A stretch of 64,000 nucleotides of DNA from Manduca sexta (Eukaryota > Arthropoda > Insecta > Lepidoptera > Sphingidae): the NCBI RefSeq assembly GCF_014839805.1, contig NC_051135.1, positions 10,605,291-10,669,290 of the forward strand, given 5' to 3'. The position numbers and the translations under genes are program-made. The notes beneath the pieces were generated by a model. It ran no database searches. It was not told where the DNA came from and was given only the letters and a program-made list of their open reading frames with translations. Of this stretch, positions 45,329 through 56,037 are shown in pieces (the stretch's first letter is position 1; each line of letters begins with the position of its first letter).

Positions 45329-46000
45329 AAGATGTCTCGGTGGCGTTGTTGTAACGGTACGACTGCAGTTATGAGCTCTGATGTTTGATTCCCGAGTGGC
45401 AGTGATATTGAATTTTTCTTACTCAGTATCAGCCAGGAATCTAGGATGCAGTGGCAAAGCATTTGTGGCGGTACAATCGATGCATGCACCGCCATCTTGT
45501 CAACATCGCCGGAACTGCAAGAGGATCGATGCAGTGACGCTACTACAGTGATATCACACAGCAATCACGATAGATGGCGACGTCGATCCTGAATCACGCT
45601 TGCACAATTTGAACGACGCGTTGCATATATACCATCTCCGAATAGGAACCGTTGGAGGGGCCGCGGCCGGTCAGGCGCAACATCTGCCTGACTGGAAAAT
45701 CTTCCCCTTCCATAGAGGAACGTAACCATCAGTTCCTCTACAGTGGCGTCTACCTTTACGCCGTCTACATTCATACTTATAATCCGATTCCTACCGGCTT
45801 TCCCTTATATTTATTTACGTATGGTATTACGTACGGCATTTTTTACCTCGGATTACCTTTAGAAAATTTTCACCCATCGCCACATTGTGCCCGATTTGGC
45901 GATAGACTCGCACCCTATTGCATCATGGAACGAAGCACACACGGAACAATCGGTGTACAAGTTGTGCTTCTGTCTACCCCACGGCAGACAAAAAGATGCG
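45329..46000 (+). mobile_element. SINE-B interrupted by an insertion
   Basis: The left part (45329-45447) has gatgtctcggtggcgttgtt, tactcagtatcagccaggaa. The right part (45884-46000) has tgtgcccgatttggcgatag, tgcatcatggaacgaagcac. They join in the usual order if 45448-45883 is removed. Confidence 0.75.
45448..45883. mobile_element. 436-bp insert of unknown type inside SINE-B
   Basis: GC-richer than the window. Ends are gcagtggcaaagcatttg and cacccatcgccaca; the last bases are weakly inverted (gtggc / gccac). No clear target duplication, poly(A) or transposase. Open frames on the minus strand (45565-45774) show no recognised domain. Confidence 0.5.
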
Positions 46001-46049
46001 AATATGTACAGACTTAATTAATATCTGCTAAATAATTATAGAATATTTT

Positions 46050-46085
46050 TTTATGTTTATGCTAATGTTAGGCATTGGAATAACA
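46050..46085. mobile_element. MITE H terminal fragment
   Basis: tttatgtttatgctaatgtt-aggcattggaataaca resembles the outer end of MITE H. Confidence 0.35.
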
Positions 46086-46199
46086 GTATAGTATATTGCA
46101 AAATTATTAGCGATTTCTGTTTTAATTTTTATTCTCGAAGTCCTAGCAACCTTCATGCTCTCATAATCAGCGTGTATGACTGCATTGATATATTTAATA

Positions 46200-46314
46200 G
46201 TAAAATAATACGTTTTTTTACATTTCCAGTCATTTTATTTCATCCATAGTAAGGGTACACAGTGAGATTTATTCCAAGAATCGACTTTTACGCGGGCGGA
46301 GCTAGCTAATAAAA
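46200..46314 (+). mobile_element. Helitron-like 3' end (family G)
   Basis: gaatcgacttttacgcgggc-ggagctagct: GC-rich block just before a CTAG end, but no clear T flank. Confidence 0.4.
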
Positions 46315-46639
46315 TAAACTATAAACCGATACCTAGAAATAATAATAAGCTCAGCTAAAAGGAAATTGATTGCTTTGTTTACAGAATCAACAGACGATAT
46401 TTATATACCACACTAGCTGTTGCCAATTTTGTCGACAGCGCGAATGAATCGATTTGCTAGTGGTACGTCCAATCTCTTAAAACAAACATGAAGAAGTGAC
46501 TGCCAAGCTGTAATTACCAGGTCTAGATTATGAGGCGAAGGAGGAATAATCTTTTCATACCCTGTCTTTCCTCAAAACGCGGTAATGCATCTCCAAATCC
46601 ACCAGTATTGTGAATGCCAGAACTAAAATGTTATTTAAC

Positions 46640-46822
46640 TTTGCTAGTAGTGATGTTTGCATCGAAAGATAAACAACGGTTATCGGATGTAAAATCCGCC
46701 ATGCTAGCCGTAAGTGTGTTACGTGAATCAACCTGTGTACAGTCGAGCAAGTCGGCATAATTGTGTTGACTGACGAGGCTAACAATCTCGTTATGATGGA
46801 TACTTTGAACGCCGCTCCACTA
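46640..46822 (+). repeat. Family D repeat, diverged copy 7
   Basis: gtaaaatccgccatgctagc, tgaatcaacctgtgtac, aagtcggcataattgtgttg, gaacgccgctccac. Adjacent to family C copy 7. Confidence 0.5.
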
Positions 46823-46860
46823 ATCATTAGATGTAAGGCATATTACTGTATAAAAAATAG

Positions 46861-47765
46861 CTGGTGGTAGATATCTCATATGTGAGAGTCTGCCTTTTTT
46901 TTTTTGGTTTCGCGGAGAAAGTCCCTTATTACTACCGCCCAGCCTTCGTGGTGGGTGACTGAGCGGTTATGCTGGGGTAACCGTGCCTTACGGCCCGGCG
47001 TTGAGCCGCCCGGATTTGATGACGACCTTCGGGCGACCGCCGGGCCGAGTCCCTAACCCTATATACAACTTAACCTATGCACGGCCTACCAGCTAAAACT
47101 CCGCGGTGGCCCTCTTCGGCGCATTAGGGACGGCTGCGGGCTTCCTCTGACGTTGAAGTGGCTAGTCTGCGACCGCAGCCGCCCCTGCGCGGTGCCGCCT
47201 TGCGGCCCGTCTCCTATGGGTGGGGGGCTCAGAAGCCCCCGCGCACCGAAGGACGCCCTCGGCGTCTACGGCAGCATGAGGCCAACTACACACTGCCGCC
47301 CATCCCGGGGGTCACCACAATGTGCTAAGCGTGCACAACCTTCACCAGCGGCCGACAGCCCCCTGCTGCCCGCCGGCGACCCCCCGATGGCCCCTATTAG
47401 TCGCCTTTTACGACAGGCAGGGGATACCGTGGTGGAATTCTCCAAACGCCCCCAGTCCACAGGGCGGGTTGTGAGAGTCTGCCTGGGTAGGTGCCACCAA
47501 AATGTTTATTTCTGCTGCCTAGCAGTATTGTGTAGTCACTGTTGTGTTCTAGTTTGAAAGTCATTGTAGCCAGTGTTACTCCTAAACATAATAAGACTTA
47601 AATAACATCATGTCTCAGAATGGCGAGCGCAGTGGAATACTTTGTAATTCAAACATCAAACAATACTTTGTAATTCAAGGAGTTGGATAGTACTTCTACT
47701 GTTTATGGGCGGTCGTGTAGCAATGTGCAATGTGTGTGTGTAAGCTCATCTCGTCAATGATACAA
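46861..47765 (+). repeat. Family C repeat, copy 7, interrupted by a LINE
   Basis: 46861-46895 has ctggtggtagatatctcata-tgtgagagtctgcc. 47470-47765 continues with gcctgggtaggtgccaccaa, aatggcgagcgcagtggaat, gtttatgggcggtcgtg. A small internal duplication (actttgtaattcaa twice) is seen near 47645-47675. Confidence 0.8.
46896..47469 (-). mobile_element. Short LINE-derived insertion with 15-bp target duplication
   Basis: The flanks repeat tgtgagagtctgcct (46881-46895 and 47470-47484). On the minus strand it starts cccgccctgtggactggggg, has ggtatcccctgcctgtcgta-aaaggcgac, a GC-rich body and ends in poly(A). The first part can be read as V-S-P-A-C-R-K-R-R-L, a stretch I associate with insect R1-like LINE 5' regions (from memory, unsure). 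At about 574 bp it has both ends but no reverse transcriptase, so it is internally deleted or a LINE-derived SINE. Confidence 0.75.
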
Positions 47766-47769
47766 TAAC

Positions 47770-48204
47770 AAAAACGTAATCGTCGCTGCCTCAAACCAAA
47801 GCTGCAATTTCTACAAATATAATAACTTAAATATTGAACAAATTAAAAGAACGTAATTGTTATAGTTCTTCAACATTAGAGCGACTTAACCAAACTAGTA
47901 GAACAAACAGTGAATTATGTAGAAGTTGTAACAATGTGAAACTTTGACAAAGAGCTTTTACAAAGATTTCATGATTATGATGTTGCGAAATACTTCGTGC
48001 AGCACGTTATAGAAAATCTGAAGTTATTTGGCGAAAGGAAAAGGTATAAAGGATTTATTATTGGAAGTTCGTGACGAAATTCTTTTAGTTTAGTAAAGCT
48101 TCGTTTAAGCACTAAGAAGATAAAGGAAATAGAATATTTAGTAATTAAGATAAAAAACGTTGGTAACCAGCTTTCATGACATTAATCTTTTTAATTTATT
48201 ACAA
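47770..48204. other. AT-rich DNA without recognised features
   Basis: Nothing that I can name. Confidence 0.4.
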
Positions 48205-48557
48205 GGTTATTTTAACATTACGTAATAATTAAATCAATGTATGTTCTTGAAAATAACACTTCATAATAAGGTACACGAATCGTAGATGTAAAATAAAAAA
48301 GTAAGTTTCTAACAAAATAAATATCAATCAGGAATAATTTTATTTTTCGCCCCTGTCATTAATATTACTCTAAGAGAATTCATTGCTACAGTAAGATGAA
48401 ACTTTCAGTCAGAAATATAGTCACGCACACGTCATATTTGCATTAAAGTATAAAATTCGTTATTCATGGATTTTTGGTACAATGTTAGCAGAGGTGAATA
48501 CAAACATGTGATTTATTAATGAAAGGTCAAAATGACCCTATATAGGACAATTTTGAT
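48205..48557 (+). mobile_element. MITE J, copy 2
   Basis: ggttattttaacattacgta start; aaataacacttcataataag, aaataaatatcaatcagga, gaaactttcagtcagaaata, ttattcatggatttttggta; end tttattaatgaaaggtcaaa-atgacc. Confidence 0.6.
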
Positions 48558-48660
48558 GCCAACGACAACCACTTCAAATTTTAAAGTAACAATTACATGA
48601 CCCAGTGTAGGATAATTTTGGTGCCAACTACAACATTTTATAGTAAAAAATATATTTCGT
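48532..48660. repeat. About 66-bp imperfect tandem duplication
   Basis: atgaccctatataggacaat-tttgatgccaac and atgacccagtgtaggataat-tttggtgccaac, each followed by acaac and an AT-rich stretch. It starts at the end of MITE J copy 2. Confidence 0.55.
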
Positions 48661-49622
48661 AATCTGGTATTAATGATTCTCTATAAAGTAAATTATTTAG
48701 AGTTGCTGATATACTGTCTATTATTCATGGTTATGGTTTGTTACTAGTATTTATAGATATCGTCCAGTTTTTGTTAACACAAGACCTTTTAATAATAATA
48801 TAAAAGTGTTTTTTTCTTCACATATAAAAGACATTTGAATATTTGCAAGTTAACGCATCAACTGCTCCGATGGTATCGATAAAGTTTTGATACATATACA
48901 AATCCTTAGGCTCAAAATATATAGGATATCCATCCCTGGAAAAAACAGCAAGACTATAATCCCGAAAAAGTGTGTTCAAAGAAGCATCAGTTATTTTTAG
49001 AGGTAAACTTTGACATTCCTACGTATAGAGCTGCCAATGAATTATTATATCAGCTCATTATACTATCAAAGCAATCCACTCGCATACAGACAATGAAATG
49101 ATAACATAATTCAAAACCACTATCCATCCCCTCACAGGATGCAAAGCAAAGATCACACATTCAACGACGCACAAAACCCGTACTTATATTAGCATCAACA
49201 TTGTACTCTTATACTACTCCATTGTTAAGTAGCAAATATACATCCGCAACTTCATCTTTAGTTTCAACTTTATCATAAAGAGTTAAGGTTGCGTTTAGAT
49301 CATCACGGTGTTCAATAGTGAACGTTCTATTGATTTGATTATGTATCCTTGCCGCTTCGATGTATTGTTCTCTCTGGTAATAATACAATATTTCCTTGTC
49401 ATTTGTTCAGACATTAAGGCAGTTCCCAAATGTTTGACTTGTTTGGTGTCAGAGCATGACGTCTTTTGTTATTGTACTGATATCATACTATCGTTGTTGA
49501 TACATCAAAGAAAATAAAGGCGGAATCAGAGTAATAGGAACAAATTATACTAAGGACTTAGCACAGGTTATTTAACTAAGCAAAATACGCGCGCCCTGCG
49601 CGTTTCTAACGCATGATATTTC

Positions 49623-50040
49623 TGCTGGTGGTAGGATATGTTGGAGATTGTAACCTTCGTCGTGACTTATTATTTTTTATATGTTCTATTTTTAGAACTA
49701 TTTGTGTTTTGTTTGCCATAGTTACTTCTTTTTAGTCCGAAATAAACATGTCATGTCAATAACATCTTTTTACTAACTTTATTTAATTACTAAGAATATA
49801 TACCATATTTACAACAGGATATATTTTATATCCTCCCTGATAGCGACCATAGTACACAAGGTGTTAAAACCCACCATAGTAGCCCAGGTAAGTGTGACGC
49901 GTTCCGAGATCAGCCGTCGTATCCGTTTCCAACAGGCCGGCATAATTGTGTCGACTGCCGAGAGGTAATCATCTCTCGTCAGTCGACATTCTATTGGACC
50001 CCACTCCACTTACCATCAGGTGTAGTGGGGTCGCTTTGCC
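49623..50040 (+). repeat. Family D repeat, copy 8, interrupted by a solo LTR
   Basis: 49623-49638 gctggtggtaggata; 49817-50040 ggatatattttatatcctcc, acacaaggtgttaaaaccca, caacaggccggcataattgt, gtcgacattctattggaccc, cacttaccatcaggtg. The most complete family D copy here. Confidence 0.85.
49639..49816 (+). mobile_element. Copia-like solo LTR (178 bp)
   Basis: Begins TGTTGGAGATTG and ends ATTTACAACA, with inverted ends TGTTG / CAACA. Flanked by a 5-bp duplication GGATA (49634-49638 and 49817-49821). Contains AATAAA at 49741-49746. TGTTGGA...TACAACA ends are typical of Ty1/copia LTRs. No internal region: recombination between two LTRs has removed it. Confidence 0.8.
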
Positions 50041-50733
50041 GAGCACAGTAAAAAGACTACAGAACTACACATTTCCCTACTGTAGCGCGTTTACTTCCAA
50101 AATTCTTTGGTTACACAATGTCCTAGACATGTTCTCGTAAATATAAAATTAAGTTAAACGGAGTGCACTGTAATTACAAACGAGCTAAGAGAAAAATATT
50201 ATATATTTCGAAAATGTTTTATTTTTAATACTAATTACTTAACACAACTTTGTTCAAGCAAAAGTACTTGCATAATGTTCGACAGAAATAGGTAACTTCA
50301 TTACATTTCTAATTCTAATACCTCAATCTCTACAATGTCACGGTTTATCTTAGCAGATTCGGGGCTCAAAAATAAAGCCTATACAATTTGATATCCACTC
50401 CTGCAATACGGGTCCGGAATGATTTTTGATAAGCCACCGGTAGACACCCTAATTCTATCTCCATCTCAGTGGGGGTCGGAATGGTGTGTCGGCAACATCA
50501 ATGGATCCGGATGGGATTATTATATTTAAAGTATAAGATGTGTATTCTTGGAACTGTTAAACAGTTTCGGGGTCGAGACGATGGTTGGACTAAATCGTTT
50601 TTTTTATATTGAATCTTTTTTAAAAAATATTAATAAAGCTAAGCAATATAGCTAGCATTAATTTTTATATTCCTTATATAATACAATTCGAATAACTGAA
50701 TAAAGCAGTGTGCCTATAAATTACATTAGCTAA
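50041..50733. other. Unassigned DNA
   Basis: AT-rich, with a GC-richer patch at 50400-50520. Nothing is recognised. Confidence 0.35.
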
Positions 50734-50866
50734 TGATTCTTATGTTTACGCGAATGTTAGACATTGAAATAAAACTATTTATGGAAATCAGTCTTCGAAA
50801 CGTTGGGAGAAAATAATAATATAAATAACCGAGATATAATCCGTGAATAGTTTTATTTCAATTACA
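50734..50866. mobile_element. MITE H copy, short
   Basis: gattcttatgtttacgcgaa-tgttagacattgaaataaaa at the left; gtcttcgaaacgttgggaga and gtgaatagttttatttcaat at the right. The centre is deleted. Confidence 0.65.
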
Positions 50867-50869
50867 TTA

Positions 50870-51589
50870 GCTTTTCACTTTAACTCTTACAGATAACTCT
50901 CAACGTAACAAAATTTGCTAACGATGTCACAATTTGTATTTTAAACAAGATGTTACTTTATAAAAACATTTTAATTTTAAATAATTCGGCTAGCTTAATA
51001 ACGACAAGCGAAGGATTAATAGTAACTCTACCGTCAGTAGAGTCAATTAGCAAAATAAAACATAATTCATTTCAATAATTCACAGAAAAAACTTCAGCCT
51101 TGTTGACTATCTCGCTCACTCCATCAATGTCTCGCTCTAGCACGCGGGAGCCGGCTCAATAGCCTTGTCCCGCTTCGATACACGCCCAGAATTGCCGAAC
51201 TTTAATGTTATCTCCTTTTCTTGCCGCTCCAGCGATCACGGTGTGAACGATGCTCTGCTTCTTGCTTTTATAATAATTTATATTTTTCGGAATGGAAATT
51301 AATTTAATATGTTTTGAATGTTGTTATTATTATTGGTCATTATTAATTCATTAAAAAGACTTATAATTAGTTTTGAAGCAGGCTGTAAACAAAAATGTAA
51401 TAAAATATTGTTTTGTAAATAAATTAAAAATGATATATTTAAAATATTATTTAATATGTGTTAAATATTATAATTCATATTAAAACTTTCACAATACTAT
51501 ATCATTGCCTAAATATAAATGCCGTTATTAAATAATGGTAACGCGTATTTACTTCAGAATACATGAAAAAAAATCGAAGTAGAGTATAC
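50870..51589. other. AT-rich DNA with a GC-richer patch
   Basis: 51100-51260 has more CpG and several short C/T-rich motifs (ctcgct twice). It may belong to the same promoter region as 51590-51911. No coding exon is recognised. Confidence 0.35.
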
Positions 51590-51911
51590 TCTCATCCCGC
51601 GCAGCTTCACTTCGATTGGCCACGGATCCCTCGTAGCTCGTAGCTCGTAGCAACGTGAGGCTGTCGTACGGGAGACCCGCTACGGAGCGGACGTCTACAC
51701 CGTAGCGGTTATCGGCAACGTAATACAACTGTCACACCCTTACGTATCTCGGATTACGAAATTTTGTGATACGCTCAGAGACAATGCATGCAGAGATAGT
51801 GTATCTAGATACGGTTCTATAGAGATTTTGAAAAAAAAAATATTGTACCTAAACTAGAGTGTTTGTTTTGTGTTAGTGCGGACTGTTTGCAGTACACGTG
51901 GAGATTCACAG
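51590..51911 (+). promoter_or_regulatory. Candidate promoter and non-coding first exon
   Basis: A CpG-richer, repeat-free stretch: inverted CCAAT box (attgg at 51614), ctcgtag repeated three times at about 51634-51657, a palindromic cgctacggagcgg, then an E-box CACGTG at 51894 and a perfect donor CAG|GTGAGT (exon end 51911). There is no open frame of note before the donor, so the exon would be 5' UTR. The rest of such a gene is not seen. This is inference. Confidence 0.35.
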
Positions 51912-52707
51912 GTGAGTTTTGTCGTTTTTGTTTGATATGAAAATATGTTTTTTTGTCGAAAATTTTGGCACATTTTTGTACGTGTAACCTAAAATAACAT
52001 TATTTGTATGGGTTACGTCTACACTTGAGTGAGAAATATTATTTGTCAATATTGTTATAACTAAGTTTTACTTAAAAGCTTTTATTTATGGTTCATTTTA
52101 GAAAAACATACTTATATTTTTAGTTAAGATTAGCACTAGTCTCGTTGGAGAATGAGCTAAATGTAATTAAAAAAACGCATTATAATATTTCATTCCTCAT
52201 AAAATTAGAACTAAAATATTTAATACCATAAAAAACTTACATAAATAAGTTTTTTTTTCTCAACTACATTTTACACATTATACTACTTTTCTAATGACGC
52301 AACCGGACATGTGTGCCGTCTTTAAATACTAAGAAACTGAAGAGTTATCAAAACTTAGGACCAATAGCGTGGTTAAGCCTCTTGACCTTGCGCTAGTTAT
52401 GCGAGCTAAGCTTTTGAGTCTTGTCAAGTGGCTTTGAGAAGTTAATTCTGAGACAGACGATACTGTTGTGATGTAGTTTCATTTTGTGTTTCAGCGTGGA
52501 CTTTTTAATGAAATGTTTACGTAAACTAATTGTGGTATGATGGGTTCTAATAAGAAACGATTCAAATCTCTAATCATAGAAAAAAATATCTTGTTCATCA
52601 TATCAACTTTTATAAAGCAGTTAATTGATATAACTGTAGTATAAAATAAGCGTGTATATGTACAAGACTTTATATTAATTTTCTACGTGTATTAATAAGA
52701 TTATATA

Positions 52708-52985
52708 AAATTATTTTTCGGATTTTTTCGCTGTTTTTATGTTATGAGTTTCTTCCGACGTTTTGAAGACTGTAGCTTTCGTGGTTACGGGGCGGACTGA
52801 GGTGTTGGTCGTCGGAAAAGTCAAAGTTATAATATCTACCTACATTTTACAATTATATAATTGTAACCACGAAGGCTGCAGTCTTCGAAACGTCGGAAGA
52901 AAATTGTAATATAACCACGAAAAAATCCGACAAACAGTTTTATTTCTGTGTTTAACTTTTACGTGAACATAAGAAATCATTAATT
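52708..52985. mobile_element. MITE H, second long copy
   Basis: Left arm ttatttttcggattttttcg, gacgttttgaagactgtagc; right arm ccacgaaggctgcagtcttc, gaaacgtcggaagaaaattg, acgaaaaaatccgacaaaca, ttttatttctgtgtttaact. The inner and outer inverted repeats make most of the element palindromic. Confidence 0.65.
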
Positions 52986-52989
52986 TTAT

Positions 52990-53900
52990 ATAAGTTTAAT
53001 TAAGATCGTTCATCAGATTCCTGGATTTATCAAAGAGAAATAATCATTATCCTTCTTGGGACTTAAAACTTCGAACTATGTATACAAAGTAACTTTCTAA
53101 CTTTATGGTTTTCAAATATTTTCTTATATAATAGAGTTGATTAATAGAAAGTATTATTTTATGTTCCAGATTAAATATAATATTGATAGCCTTTTGAGAG
53201 AAGACATCGAACTCTGTTGATAAGTAACTTCTTTTGAACATGCTCAAGCTTGTATTCCCAAAGAGTAGGCAGTAGACACAGACAGCTGGACTGTAACTCA
53301 TCCATAAAATAGAAAACAAATCCGCTAACGAAGAGACTATTGTTCAAATTGTTCCACGCGTTCAAAATATTTTATAATTTTGTATTTTTTAAGCTAGATC
53401 TTATGTCCGATAAAAGTTATGAAAAAAATCAAAATAACTAAATTGAATTATCAGCTATGAATGAAAAAGCAATGAGACGGGTACTTCCAAATATTTACAT
53501 AATTCAATATACCTATTATATATAGATATATTATACTGCCAGCACGCCAGCAAGAATATTAAATCACAGAGACAATGTGGCCATCAAGGCCTTATTTATG
53601 ATTCGGTACCAGCGTGGAATTTGCGTTGTTATAACAAGGAATTTCTCATTTCATAATGAGTTAACTTGTGAATCCCTTGATGCCAGATTCATGTGATTAT
53701 GAAATGGTGGACACAGTTTAATATGAAACAAAATCATCAAATCAAATTGTTATACAGAATAATTTAAACATTTAGTGATGTATTGAGGTATAATGGACAT
53801 GTTTTACTGGCTGTTGAATCCGAATTGCCCAGCGTTGATAAGTTTTTGCGGAATACATAAAAAAATAAATTAAAATAATACATATAAAACTTTATAACCG
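52990..53900. other. AT-rich DNA without recognised features
   Basis: Two overlapping minus-strand frames at 53047-53365 have no recognisable domain. Confidence 0.4.
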
Positions 53901-53904
53901 TGAA

Positions 53905-54145
53905 AACTTACTAATATTATAAATGCGAAAGTTTGTGAAAATATTTCGATGTTAGAAGTAACAGCAGAAACAACTGAACGGATTTGAATGGAATTTTACA
54001 TAAGAATAGACTATATCCTGATTAACACATATACTTTTTATTACTTTAATATGCTACAATGGTAAATAGGATTTTCAAATTATATTTTGAAGTAGATGGC
54101 TTGCGTCAGTTACATTTTTTAGGTACTTATGTAGCGGGAAAAGCT
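53905..54145 (+). mobile_element. Helitron-like element (family G), 5' part
   Basis: cttactaatattataaatgc-gaaagtttgtgaaaatatt is the family G 5' end. actgaacggatttgaatgga-attttacataagaatagac-tatatcctg is the common body. The 3' end is degraded at gcgggaaaagctttt. Confidence 0.65.
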
Positions 54146-54207
54146 TTTCATGCAGCTGAGGCTGCGAACATTCTCTAGTAATTTCTATAATCAGTTCAGT
54201 GGTGACT

Positions 54208-54436
54208 GTGTCGGTGGCGTAGTTGTATTACGGTATTACAACTGGTCTCGGGTTCGATCCTCAAGCACTGATATTTGGTTTTTCTACTTAGTATCAGCCA
54301 GGAGTCTGGAATTTGTGTCCGGTTTGGCGATACGCTCGCCTATCACATCATGGGATAGAATACACACGGCAGAAAGTGGATGCACTGGTTGCGCTTCTAG
54401 CTAGCTTTTCGGGGATAAAGGACATGAGTGTGTGTT
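54208..54436 (+). mobile_element. tRNA-derived SINE-B, copy
   Basis: gtgtcggtggcgtagttgta, gggttcgatcctcaagc, tatcagccaggagtctggaa, gcttttcggggataaaggac, TG tail. Confidence 0.85.
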
Positions 54437-54934
54437 TGTATAGATCAGTGGTCTCAAAGATTAAACTCTCGAAGCGAACTTACAAAATTTTCATTTAAAG
54501 GGACACTATAATTGCACAATACATTTAAAAAGACTAACCACTCCCATAAGGAACAAATTACAAAGAAATATGTATACGAAAATTCTTTATCATGCGTAAA
54601 AAGTTATAAATTACCGGTACGCTTAGAAAAATATCGTGAAGGCAACGCGAGGTTATAACATAAAACTCCTGTAAAAGAAAACAAAAAGAATAAAAAGGGA
54701 AAGGGCTGGGCAAAGGGAGATATTGTTTATTTTATAGCTTCGTAACAAAATATGTTTTGTATGAGGTGTGTATTCTATGTATTTGTGTTATAATACAATA
54801 CTATAGCTATATATATAGCTGGACTAAAAAAAAATTTTTGTCTGACCAGGAAAATAAAAGACCTGCTTTGGTGTCACTTATACGTTTGCAATTCAAAGCT
54901 AACATTGTGAGTAGAAGAAATTACACCCACATTT

Positions 54935-55050
54935 TATCGCATAAACTCCCTTCCTATCACAATATGGGACGGAATACGCATTGCGGAAAGTGGGTGCTCA
55001 GTCTACCTCTTTGGGATAAAAGGCATGAGTTTGAGTGGGTATATCTCTCT
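54935..55050 (+). mobile_element. SINE-B 3' fragment
   Basis: ctatcacaatatgggacgga-atacgcattgcggaaagtgg, cctctttgggataaaaggca. Only the 3' half is present. It leads into a CT/GT simple repeat. Confidence 0.65.
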
Positions 55051-55075
55051 CTCTCTGTGTGTGTGCGTGTTTATG

Positions 55076-55114
<39 letters not shown>

Positions 55115-55136
55115 TTGTGTGTGAGTGTGTGCGAGC
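55051..55136. repeat. (CT)n/(GT)n microsatellite
   Basis: Alternating runs of CT and GT grown from the SINE-B TG tail. The 187-codon frame through here (54757-55320) is produced by the simple repeat and the SINE and is not a gene. Confidence 0.8.
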
Positions 55137-55499
55137 GTATGTAATGTTAGAAAACTTTATAGAAAAATGTAGGGACCTCCTTCCTCCGATATTTCATTTT
55201 AAACTGTTGTTAGTACTAACGATGAATTATAGCCTTGTGTTTCGTATTTATTCTCACGTTTATATTTTATGTTGCCCTGGTACCAAATACTGCATTAATG
55301 TCCAGCGTGGGAGATTATAAGGGATATTTATGTTTTGGGCATTTAGGTAAATTAGTAGGACATTAGGGATTATTATCAAATATTATACAAGCATCTCCCA
55401 ATACTAGAGACTAATTAACTTGATAATTGTATCGTGTAAGGAGTAAGAATAGAACCTACTGGTGAATCAATAATTGGCTATCTTATTTCTATCACTACA

Positions 55500-55600
55500 C
55501 GGTTATCAGCGTAAGGGTCAGGCACGAGAATCGAACCCAGAGCCTTTCGGTTTCCAGTTTGAAGTATATTGAAACTAGATCAATATTAACTAACTGCATT
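55500..55600 (-). mobile_element. tRNA-derived SINE head, family Q, copy 2
   Basis: On the minus strand: gatctagtttcaata, gaaaccgaaaggctctgggt-tcgattctcgtgcc. Same A-box and B-box arrangement as 10072-10135. Confidence 0.4.
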
Positions 55601-55619
55601 GTTATTTTTTTAACGACAA

Positions 55620-55722
55620 AATGACCTCACTGAACCTGTTGGTACAGGGTATAAGGTCCAGATAAAATGGCAACTGACGAGAGTTGATTACCCCTCGCCA
55701 ATCGACATAATATTGCAGGCTT
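55620..55722 (-). repeat. Family D fragment, copy 9
   Basis: gaacctgttggtacagggta, ggcaactgacgagagttgat-tacccctcgccaatcgacat, diverged and cut short. Confidence 0.5.
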
Positions 55723-56037
55723 TTTTGTGACACACTATCACCATATTTCACTTATTTTGACCTTGGGACAAAAAGATCTGTTAACGAAGAAACCGACTTC
55801 CAATAAAGTCTTTGTCAAAACGTATAAAACGTAGCAAAAAGAAAAAAATGCGTCGCATTTACACTGATTTATCACGGGGAATACGCCAGATTTGTCACAG
55901 GGCTAAATAAAAAGCGGTAAGTGGGGTTCTCGCACAAAAAACATCCAAATGGGTCGCACTCGTGTTGGTGTTAGTGTCAAATCATCTGGAGTTCGCGTTT
56001 GACGGTTATATTCGGTTTTAGAATTATTTAGTCAGTT

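Noticed and set aside
47153..47557. 134-codon Pro/Arg-rich frame
   Set aside because: It is the antisense of the GC-rich LINE-derived insert and continues into the family C repeat.
54757..55320. 187-codon open frame, the longest in the window
   Set aside because: Low-complexity Ser/Leu/Val stretch comes from CT/GT simple sequence grown from a SINE-B tail.
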